From contig JAGMBK010000015.1 in the NCBI GenBank assembly GCA_023129805.1, forward strand, positions 1 to 17,673: a DNA stretch of 17,673 nucleotides, written 5' to 3'. Shown here piece after piece: positions 1-6,361 of this stretch. Below the pieces are notes generated by a model. It searched no databases, was not told where the DNA came from, and saw only the letters and a program-made list of their open reading frames with translations. The translations under genes were made by a program, and so were the position numbers. How positions within the stretch are numbered: position 1 is the stretch's first letter; every line of letters begins with the position of its first letter. This DNA is from Candidatus Zixiibacteriota bacterium (GTDB lineage Bacteria; Zixibacteria; MSB-5A5; SM1-73).

Positions 1-2
1 TG

Positions 3-2339
3 ATTCCTCCAAGAGAAAAACATGAGATGGGGCAATATTTCACGCCACCATCGACGGTCGATCTGATTAACAGCTTCTGCATTCAGAACCCCAATAATGT
101 GATTTTAGATTTGGGCTGTGGTGCCGGAACTTTTCTGGTCAGAGCCCACGCTCGATTAAAGTATCTGAAGAGGAAAAAGACTCATAAAGAACTTCTGGAA
201 CAACTTTGGGGTGTGGACAAAGCTTCTTTTCCTGCCCATTTAGCCCAAATCAATTTGGTCCTGCCAGGTTTGTCCAAGACGGAAAATTTTCCCTATATAG
301 AAAACAAGGATGCTTTTGACATCATACCACAAGAATCTTATTTTGAGGTTCCCTACCATCGAAGGATCAAGCATGAATATAAAAAGATATCCTCGAAATT
401 GGTAAAAGTCAAAGTGCCAGACATGAATGCCGTTGTGGGGAATCCACCATATATAAGACAGGAAAAGATCGAAGGCAAAGACCATATAAGAAGTGTAATC
501 GAGAAAGAGTGGGGAAACTTTCGAGTTACTAATCAAACCGGCATTTCCATAGGCAGTCAAGCGGATATCTATGTCTATTTCTTCATTCATGGCGCAAGGT
601 TTCTAAAAGAAGGTGGGCGTTTGGGATTCGTCACCTCCAATTCCTGGCTGGATGTCAGATACGGAGCAGGACTGCAGAAATTCTTTTTGGACAACTTCAA
701 GATCATCGCCGTCATCGAGAGCAAAGTGGAGAGGTCCTTTGCCAAGGCGGATATAAATACTGCCATCACCATTGTGGAACGATGCTCAGACAAAAGGAAA
801 AGAGATAACAACCTGGTTAGGTTCGTGGTCTTGAAGGAGAAAATGGATAATCTGATACCAAAAGACGGAGATAAAGATAGATTCTTGGCTTGTGAAAATT
901 TGATCTCCAAAATCACCCGTTCGAAAAAACTGCATGAAGATTCTCAAATCAGAGTTCTTCCCAAAAAGCAGAAAGAATTGTATCAAGAAGGAATTGAAGA
1001 TAAGGTTTACGTTGGGTCGAAATGGGGCGGAAAATATCTGAGAGCCCCGGATATCTTCTTCAAGATTCTGGATAAAGGTAAAGATCTATTTGTTCCCTTG
1101 AAAGATGTAGCTGAAGTTAGAAGAGGCTTCACTACTGGGGCAAATGATTTCTTCTATTTAACTGATGAACATATCAAGGCACATAAGATAGAGAAAGAGT
1201 TTCTGAAACCGCTGATTAAGTCTCCACGAGAAAGTAGGAAGATTTTGATCTCAGCCAAAGATATTAGATATAAGGTCTTACTGGTGCATGAAGAAAAACA
1301 ACAACTAAGGAGGACAAATGTCCTCAAGTACATTTATTGGGGAGAAGAAAAGGAAATCCACAAAAGACCTACTTGTAGTCCTCGACCGAGATGGTACGAT
1401 CTTGGAAAAAGAGAAACTGCAAATATCTTATGGACAGAGTTCTTTTTTGACACACATATTACTTTTCTGTTACAAGATGCAATTTTCGACAGCGATAAAT
1501 TCTACGGAATAATTATTAAAAGATATGTCCAAGAAACTGCCGCCTTTCTAAATTCCACGATAGCCGTTCTCTTCAGACATTTACTTGGATTCCCTAGTTT
1601 AGGTGAAGGTGCATTGAAAATTCCTGTGTATGAGCTATCTTCTTTTCAAGTAGTGAATTTTCGAAAAACCCCAATATCTATTAGGCGAAACATTAGAAAG
1701 TCTTTTAGCAAGATTTGTCAAAGAGAAATTTTGCCGATATTTGAGGAAATTCATCAAAAGGATCGGCAAGAATTAGACAACATCTTTTTCGATATTCTAG
1801 GTCTAACAGAAAAAGAAAGACAACAGGTCTATGATGCTGTTTGCGAATTAGTCAGGAACAGGTTGGAGAAGGCTAAAACGTTTGGGAAAAAGAACGCAAA
1901 TAAAAAAGAAGAGTTTAATCCCTCCACTTATGCAGACCACATCTTAGAAGAAATTTTTCTCACTCAAGATAAGAGGGAGTTTCCAAAAGATTTCGTAAAT
2001 CCCAATTGGGAGACTTTCTCTATTCAACTGCCTAAAATCGAACCAAAGGGCAAATTAACCATTGAGGAATTTTTCGGGAAAGCAAGCTTAAGAATTGACG
2101 GAGAAACAATCGATTGTCAAACTACACCAAAAGCAAATTTTGTGGTGTCAGCAATAGAAAAAGGGATCAGAGATAAAGTTACTGTTCCTGCGGATGACAA
2201 AAGCTGCATTAAGGCAGTTAGAGACTATATGAATTACCGCAAAATTATCCAGACACAAATCGAAGGCACCATGAAAATGTTTAATTTGACCAAAAAGCAA
2301 ACCAAGGCTGTTCTTTCCGAAGTCGAAAACAGATATTAA
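3..2339 (+). CDS. Type IIG-like adenine-N6 DNA methyltransferase, 5' end outside window
   Basis: Transfers a methyl group from S-adenosylmethionine to the N6 of adenine in a DNA target; it resembles the Eco57I/TaqI-like class in which one chain carries methylation and target recognition. Numbering from the in-window Met at 27, an N-terminal GQYFTP motif is followed by the SAM-binding motif DLGCGAG (about 28-34) and the catalytic NPPY (139-142, in VVGNPPYIRQE). A GGRLGFVTSNSW segment and a long C-terminal half follow, the latter probably holding target recognition and helical parts. The frame is open upstream of the ATG at 27 (residues IPPREKHE precede GQYFTP, as is usual in this family), so that Met is internal and the gene starts before the window. 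Any nuclease domain would lie in the missing part; none is evident here. The gene looks intact to its TAA. It shows no functional link to the genes that follow. Confidence 0.85.
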   Translation: MPPREKHEMGQYFTPPSTVDLINSFCIQNPNNVILDLGCGAGTFLVRAHARLKYLKRKKTHKELLEQLWGVDKASFPAHLAQINLVLPGLSKTENFPYIENKDAFDIIPQESYFEVPYHRRIKHEYKKISSKLVKVKVPDMNAVVGNPPYIRQEKIEGKDHIRSVIEKEWGNFRVTNQTGISIGSQADIYVYFFIHGARFLKEGGRLGFVTSNSWLDVRYGAGLQKFFLDNFKIIAVIESKVERSFAKADINTAITIVERCSDKRKRDNNLVRFVVLKEKMDNLIPKDGDKDRFLACENLISKITRSKKLHEDSQIRVLPKKQKELYQEGIEDKVYVGSKWGGKYLRAPDIFFKILDKGKDLFVPLKDVAEVRRGFTTGANDFFYLTDEHIKAHKIEKEFLKPLIKSPRESRKILISAKDIRYKVLLVHEEKQQLRRTNVLKYIYWGEEKEIHKRPTCSPRPRWYDLGKRETANILWTEFFFDTHITFLLQDAIFDSDKFYGIIIKRYVQETAAFLNSTIAVLFRHLLGFPSLGEGALKIPVYELSSFQVVNFRKTPISIRRNIRKSFSKICQREILPIFEEIHQKDRQELDNIFFDILGLTEKERQQVYDAVCELVRNRLEKAKTFGKKNANKKEEFNPSTYADHILEEIFLTQDKREFPKDFVNPNWETFSIQLPKIEPKGKLTIEEFFGKASLRIDGETIDCQTTPKANFVVSAIEKGIRDKVTVPADDKSCIKAVRDYMNYRKIIQTQIEGTMKMFNLTKKQTKAVLSEVENRY

Positions 2340-2408
2340 GGATAATATCCAACTAAAGTCGATCTTCGACCTCACCTCCTTTCCCCCTTCCCATTTCATG
2401 TTGAAAAT

Positions 2409-2423
2409 CCCGCCGGAGGCGGG
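2409..2423. repeat. Short GC hairpin in the gap before the GtrA gene
   Basis: A perfect CCCGCC/GGCGGG stem with a GGA loop sits in a C-rich then G-rich stretch (2370-2450). In that stretch an ACCTCC..CCCCC run faces a GGGGGAGAGGT run, giving a looser outer palindrome. There is no T-run, so a simple intrinsic terminator is not supported. Confidence 0.45.
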
Positions 2424-2467
2424 AGAGAGGGGGAGATAGGGGGAGAGGTAAAAAGTATGAGCAAAAT

Positions 2468-2950
2468 TTGAACACCAGAATTCATTCCATAATTCACCAG
2501 AAGGAAGCAAGGCGCATTGTAAAGTTCGGTCTGGTCGGAACCTGGGGATTTTTAGTCAACATGCTCCTCTTGTGGTTTCTGACCGAGAAGGTGGGGGTTT
2601 ATTATCTTTTCTCCAGCATCGTGGCAATTGAGATATCACTTTTAAATAACTATGTGCTGAATGATCTCTGGACCTGGCATGATCGGGGAAAAGAGGGGAA
2701 AAAAGAATACTTCAAAAGGATGCTGCAATACCATGTTTCTGTCAGCGCCGCCATGCTGACCAACATCTCAATCTTGTGGATTTTAACCGAAGTTTTTGAT
2801 ATATATTATTTAGCTTCCAACATCTTCGGTATTCTGTGTGGTGCTCTGTTGAATTTCTTTATCAACGACCGTTGGACCTTCAAACACAAAAAGGAATTGT
2901 CAGCGGAATCTTTAGAAATGCCGAATGGCGGACATGCCCAACAAAATTAG
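2468..2950 (+). CDS. GtrA-family four-helix membrane protein
   Basis: A 160-residue integral membrane protein of the GtrA family (PF04138). Members are thought to help move polyprenyl-phosphate-linked sugars across the inner membrane, or to partner with GT2 synthases. Four hydrophobic segments are visible at about 20-39, 45-65, 87-108 and 113-133. They form two internal repeats, each ending in the family signature (LNDLWTW at 64-70 and INDRWTF at 132-138). The start is uncertain: TTG at 2468 gives the usual short tail before the FGLVG helix. A purine-rich GGGGGAGAGG run lies farther upstream than a normal ribosome site, and an in-between ATG (2457) reads only four codons. No GT2 gene is adjacent; the likely partner synthase is at 12026-13057. 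A flippase role is known for relatives and only inferred here. Confidence 0.85.
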   Translation: MNTRIHSIIHQKEARRIVKFGLVGTWGFLVNMLLLWFLTEKVGVYYLFSSIVAIEISLLNNYVLNDLWTWHDRGKEGKKEYFKRMLQYHVSVSAAMLTNISILWILTEVFDIYYLASNIFGILCGALLNFFINDRWTFKHKKELSAESLEMPNGGHAQQN

Positions 2951-2956
2951 CGTTTA

Positions 2957-3015
2957 GGCGGGATATGCGTATGCTCGTATGAGTGCATACGCACATTCAT
3001 ACGAAAATTCCCGCC
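2957..3015 (+). repeat. 59-bp palindromic repeat, copy 1
   Basis: Outer arms GGCGGGA (2957-2963) and TCCCGCC (3009-3015) enclose four CGTATG/CATACG cores. Two perfect stems interleave: TGCGTATGC (2966-2974) with GCATACGCA (2985-2993), and TCGTATGA (2975-2982) with TCATACGA (2997-3004). An identical reverse-complement copy lies at 15988-16046. The function is unknown. Confidence 0.9.
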
Positions 3016-3042
3016 TCTATGGGAGAATCATCTTGTCACCCA

Positions 3043-3091
3043 TAGGGCAGGGTTCATCCTGAAGGTTCACCCTGAAGGACATTTAGCCCTA
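3043..3091 (-). repeat. CCTTCAGGA-family hairpin, copy 1
   Basis: Arms TAGGGC (3043-3048) and GCCCTA (3086-3091) enclose two units, TCATCCTGAAGG (3054-3065) and TCACCCTGAAGG (3067-3078), with a period of 13 bp. These are the reverse complement of the unit seen at 9848-9872 and 15838-15864. Confidence 0.6.
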
Positions 3092-3172
3092 CCACAACGT
3101 CATTCAACCCGGTAAGAGAGAATAGAATGGAAATCTGAAGGTTTCCGCTACATTGCGAAAAACCACGATAAA

Positions 3173-3423
3173 TGGAGTGTAAACCTTTAGGTTTACCAGG
3201 AATTGGATTTTGATTCTTAATCAAACTGGGACAAGGCTGAAGGAACTGTTGAAAAACCCAGACTGGAGTGCACCTACCCGATCGGACAGGGATTGTACCC
3301 TGTCCGCCCAGACGGGCGGTCGCCTGACCGTACAAAAGGGGCGGGGGTGCAACCCCCGCCCCAACAGAGAGAATACTTTTTCTTCAGTCTGGGGTCAGAG
3401 TAAGGCTGAAACTTTACACTCCA
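3173..3423. repeat. 251-bp element with 11-bp terminal inverted repeats
   Basis: Perfect ends TGGAGTGTAAA (3173-3183) and TTTACACTCCA (3413-3423). The left end is one unit of the TGGAGTGT/TTTA hairpin family (stem GTAAACC 3179-3185 with GGTTTAC 3190-3196). Inside, CCCAGACTG (3257-3265) pairs with CAGTCTGGG (3385-3393), and a 10-bp stem with a TGCAA loop lies at 3338-3362. No transposase is encoded, so it would be a non-autonomous, MITE-like element. It ends 19 bp before the GT87 start codon. Confidence 0.6.
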
Positions 3424-3442
3424 TGTTTTGTGGGCTCTCTTA

Positions 3443-4651
3443 ATGCGAATATCTGAACTGAAGAAGAAAGACTATTTCCGGATAGCCATATATGCTGTTC
3501 TCATAATTGTCATGCTCGGCTATTTCCGGAACACCCTGCGAAAGGGCATGACCGACTTCAAGGTGGTCCATCGTGCTACCACAAGAGTTCTAAACCAAGA
3601 AAACCTTTATAATGTTGATGACGGCCATTATCTGTATAAATATTCACCCTCTTTCGCGGTTCTGATAGCGCCGCTGGGGCTTTTCTCCGTTTTTCCGGCA
3701 CAGGTAGCGTGGCTTGTCGGAATGTGCATTTGTCTCTTTTTCATTATGCGGTGGAGCAAGAGGATGATTATGGGTGATAGGTCACCTCCAGCCTATTTAT
3801 ATCTTCTGACCCTGCTTTTCACCTCGAGATTCTGGGTGCGGGAGTTTTGGCTGGGACAGACAGACTTCTTGATGCTTTTTTTCATCTTCTTGTTTATTCT
3901 TTCTACGGATCAGGGAAAGGAGCTAAAAGCCGGGGTGTTTTTCGCCTTATCAGTTATAATTAAGCCCACCCCTTTGATTTTCGTGCCCTACCTGCTGTAT
4001 AAGAAAAAATTCAAACTGATTGGCTATCTTACCATAATGTGTGCAGTATTGGTTTTTGTTCCCTCATTTGTTTATGGAATTTCCGGCAACCTGAATCTGC
4101 TTTCAGGATGGAGAACCATCTTATCAGCTTCCTCTCCCCCGCTTTTGTCTGTGGATATGAATCAGTCCCTTTTTGCCTTCTTTTATCGTTTCCTGACATC
4201 CACCCCGTATCAAGTCAATATCTTGAATCTAAATTATACCGCGGTGAATTTGTTAATATATACTACTGCAGTGGGTCTATTTATTTTTCTTCTTTTCTTG
4301 AACCACAAGTTGAAATTTGTGCAAAAAAGTTTTGTGGATCACCGGGAATACTTAGAATATTCACTTCTTCTGATCCTCATGGCTCTGCTTTCACCTCTGG
4401 GTTGGTTTCAAAACTTTGCCTCATCCATTCCGGCTTACATGCTTCTTCTCTATTATGTTTTAAGGACCGAACTTAAAGACCGTTTTGTCTTTACACTACT
4501 GATGCTCTCCTTTCTTCTGGTTGATGCCATCAATTTTGAGACCGTGGGGCGCAGGATAAACGACCTTTCTTTATATCTCTCCTTCATCACCTTCGGGATC
4601 TTTCTGGTGATAATTTGCCTCTCTAAACTAAGATTGTCCAGAGTAGCTTGA
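3443..4651 (+). CDS. GT87-family GT-C glycosyltransferase (polytopic membrane protein)
   Basis: A 402-residue membrane enzyme of the GT87/DUF2029 type (PF09594). Characterised relatives transfer mannose or another hexose from a polyprenyl-phosphate donor to a glycolipid or glycan on the non-cytoplasmic side. After the first helix (about 12-27) comes an external loop with the acidic DF pair (38-39), where GT-C enzymes keep their catalytic acidic residue. It is followed by the family pattern YKYSPSFAVLIAPLGL (65-80) and roughly nine more hydrophobic segments. ATG at 3443 is preferred over an in-frame TTG at 3428 because it places a short basic tail before helix 1; neither has a clear ribosome site. 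A 251-bp palindromic element ends 19 bp upstream. The acceptor is unknown, and the fold assignment is firmer than the function. Confidence 0.8.
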   Translation: MRISELKKKDYFRIAIYAVLIIVMLGYFRNTLRKGMTDFKVVHRATTRVLNQENLYNVDDGHYLYKYSPSFAVLIAPLGLFSVFPAQVAWLVGMCICLFFIMRWSKRMIMGDRSPPAYLYLLTLLFTSRFWVREFWLGQTDFLMLFFIFLFILSTDQGKELKAGVFFALSVIIKPTPLIFVPYLLYKKKFKLIGYLTIMCAVLVFVPSFVYGISGNLNLLSGWRTILSASSPPLLSVDMNQSLFAFFYRFLTSTPYQVNILNLNYTAVNLLIYTTAVGLFIFLLFLNHKLKFVQKSFVDHREYLEYSLLLILMALLSPLGWFQNFASSIPAYMLLLYYVLRTELKDRFVFTLLMLSFLLVDAINFETVGRRINDLSLYLSFITFGIFLVIICLSKLRLSRVA

Positions 4652-4753
4652 AGCCAGTTTGAAGCTACGTCGATAGAATCTTCTCAGCGCAAAAACAAAT
4701 CAAATTCTGTTTTTCTTTACAGAAGACTTACCTTCCTGCCGATAATAAAACCA

Positions 4754-4823
4754 GTTATCCGTCAACAGTCACCAGTCATCAGTCATCAGTGATTCGTCAT
4801 GCGTCATTAGTCATTGGTAATTG
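4754..4823 (+). repeat. Degenerate heptanucleotide tandem repeat (ten units)
   Basis: Ten consecutive 7-bp units run in register: GTTATCC, GTCAACA, GTCACCA, GTCATCA, GTCATCA, GTGATTC, GTCATGC, GTCATTA, GTCATTG, GTAATTG. The array stops 4 bp before the ribosome-binding site of the sigma-54 regulator, so it occupies that gene's leader or promoter region. It resembles the short tandemly repeated repetitive sequences described in cyanobacteria. Confidence 0.85.
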
Positions 4824-4827
4824 AATT

Positions 4828-4834
4828 AAGGAGG
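4828..4834 (+). promoter_or_regulatory. Ribosome-binding site of the sigma-54 regulator
   Basis: AAGGAGG lies 3 bases before the ATG at 4838. It decides this start over an in-frame upstream codon at 4814 that falls inside the heptamer array. Confidence 0.8.
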
Positions 4835-4837
4835 AAT

Positions 4838-6220
4838 ATGGATAAGGCTAAGATTTTGGTGGTCGACGATGAGGAGTCGATGTGCAAGTTCATGGAGATC
4901 ATGTTGAAAAAGGAGGGCTATCAAATCTCTACAAGCCAAGACGCCCTCTCCGCATTGGAGCGAGTCAAAAGTGAAAGCTATGATCTGGTGATTGCCGATC
5001 TGATGATGCCGGAGATGAGCGGATTGGAACTTCTCTCCCGGGTCAAATCGATAAATCCAGATCTTGACTTCATCGTGATGACTGCATTTGCCTCCGTGGA
5101 TTCTGCCATCGAGGCTTTAAAGAAGGGCGCTTTTGACTATATAACCAAGCCCTTCAAGGTGGATGAGATAAAGATTGCGGTAAGGAAATCTTTGGAACAA
5201 AAAAAGATCGCCTGGGAAAATATTCAACTGAAGAAAGAACTTAAGACCAAATTCGACTTCGATTCTTTTATCGGTAATAGTCTGGAAATAACCAGGCTGA
5301 AAAAGATGTCGGAGAGGATTGCCCGATCCGATTCCACCGTTTTGATTGAAGGTGAATCCGGCACCGGCAAGGAGTTGATCGCCAGAGCCATTCATTATCA
5401 TAGCCTTAGATCGGACAAACCCTTCGTCACCATAAACTGTGCCGCCCTTCCGGAAAACCTTCTGGAAAGTGAGCTGTTTGGACATGTGAAAGGGTCATTC
5501 ACCGGAGCCATCAAGGACAAAGAGGGGCTGTTTAAGGTGGCGGACGGAGGAACATTCTTCTTAGACGAGGTGGGCATGACCTCGCCTGCCATTCAGGCAA
5601 AACTTTTAAGGGTTGTGGAGGAAAAGGAGATCACCCCGGTGGGGGGCACCGCTCCTATCAAAGTGGACGTGCGCTTAATCGCCGCCACCAATGCCGATTT
5701 AGAGCAAGAGGTGAAATTAGGAAACTTCAGGGCAGATCTTTATTATCGCCTACATGTTATACCCATAAGGATTCCTCCTTTGCGCCAAAGAAAAGACGAT
5801 ATCAAGCTTCTCTCCTTATATTTTGTCAGAAAATACTGCCAGAAAATGCAAATAGAGGAAAAGAACATCACGGGTGAGGCTTTGAACCGATTGCTCTCCA
5901 ACAAATGGCCCGGCAATGTGAGAGAGCTGGAAAACGCCCTCGAACACGCGGTTTTGCTGTCCAAAAGTAATCAGATAACTACAGAAGACCTTCCTCAAAA
6001 GATAAAAGAGGGGAAGGAACTTGACTTAGTGACAGAAGCACAACCCACTGCTCCCACGCTGGAAACCATAGAAAAAGCTTATATCTTCTGGGTGTTGAAT
6101 CAAGCCGGCTGGCAGAAAAGCAAAGCCGCCTCAATTCTGGGGATAGACGCATCCACCTTATATAGAAAGATAGAGAAGTATAAATTGAAATCACCCACCT
6201 CCTCTGTGGGTGATCTCTGA
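4838..6220 (+). CDS. Sigma-54-dependent response regulator, NtrC/PilR type
   Basis: A cytoplasmic two-component activator, 460 residues. The receiver domain (1-115) has acidic residues DD 10-11, phosphoacceptor Asp54 (in IADLMMPEM) and Lys105 (in TKPF). The AAA+ domain (about 143-375) has Walker A GESGTGKE (172-179), the sigma-54 contact loop GSFTGA (219-224), Walker B GGTFFLDEVG (237-246) and WPGNVREL (357-364). A Fis-type helix-turn-helix is at about 427-448 (ASILGIDASTLYRKIEKY). The contact loop has Ser where most family members have Ala. A strong ribosome site precedes the start. No histidine kinase is next to it, so its partner is elsewhere. A good sigma-54 promoter lies at 9150-9165 before the second pilin, making PilR-like control of the pilins plausible, though other targets cannot be excluded. 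Confidence 0.93.
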   Translation: MDKAKILVVDDEESMCKFMEIMLKKEGYQISTSQDALSALERVKSESYDLVIADLMMPEMSGLELLSRVKSINPDLDFIVMTAFASVDSAIEALKKGAFDYITKPFKVDEIKIAVRKSLEQKKIAWENIQLKKELKTKFDFDSFIGNSLEITRLKKMSERIARSDSTVLIEGESGTGKELIARAIHYHSLRSDKPFVTINCAALPENLLESELFGHVKGSFTGAIKDKEGLFKVADGGTFFLDEVGMTSPAIQAKLLRVVEEKEITPVGGTAPIKVDVRLIAATNADLEQEVKLGNFRADLYYRLHVIPIRIPPLRQRKDDIKLLSLYFVRKYCQKMQIEEKNITGEALNRLLSNKWPGNVRELENALEHAVLLSKSNQITTEDLPQKIKEGKELDLVTEAQPTAPTLETIEKAYIFWVLNQAGWQKSKAASILGIDASTLYRKIEKYKLKSPTSSVGDL

Positions 6221-6254
6221 CAATAGAAGTTACAGAACAAAAGATCTTTTTCTT

Positions 6255-6334
6255 TTGTAGTTGCCCAATTTATTGGGCTTTGGGAAGCTCGATCGCCGCT
6301 AAAGCGGGATTTTCAATAAATCGAGCAACTACAA
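6255..6334. repeat. 80-bp element with 21-bp imperfect terminal inverted repeats
   Basis: The ends 6255-6275 and 6314-6334 are reverse complements at 19 of 21 positions; the outermost ten (TTGTAGTTGC/GCAACTACAA) are perfect. Local hairpins lie inside: CCAATTTATTGG (6265-6276), GCTCGAT/ATCGAGC (6287-6293 with 6320-6326) and CCGCTAAAGCGG (6297-6308). A CAAAAGA/TCTTTTG stem (6238-6257) adjoins it on the left. It sits between the regulator stop and the next start codon and ends 27 bp before the DUF2723 gene. Confidence 0.7.
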
Positions 6335-6361
6335 TTTTTATGCGCTATTGATATCTGCCCG

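Larger units (their letters stand above)
2951..3442. other. Gene-free repeat island 1
   Basis: No credible gene lies in these 492 bp; short open frames here read through repeats. In order: the 59-bp palindrome (2957-3015), a CTATGGG/CCCATAG hairpin (3017-3045), a CCTTCAGGA-family hairpin (3043-3091), and a 251-bp TIR element (3173-3423). Inside the last are GGACAGGG/CCCTGTCC, CCGCCC/GGGCGG and GGGGCGGGGG/CCCCCGCCCC hairpins. The island repeats in mirrored form the family order of the second island at 15786-16109. Confidence 0.7.

Noticed and set aside
240..986. Minus-strand open frames inside the methyltransferase gene
   Set aside because: They are antisense shadows of a clear coding sequence with intact methyltransferase motifs and have no start signals or recognisable domains.
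3210..3443. Open frame in repeat island 1 as a small gene
   Set aside because: It runs through stacked hairpins of the 251-bp element, has no ribosome site and has a composition set by the repeats.
4754..4823. CRISPR-like array
   Set aside because: The units are 7 bp with no spacers; it is a simple short tandem repeat, and no cas gene is near.
6275..6295. GG-N10-GC pair upstream of DUF2723 A as a sigma-54 promoter
   Set aside because: The -24 and -12 boxes are otherwise unlike consensus (AAGC instead of TTGC), and the sequence is explained by the palindromic element.
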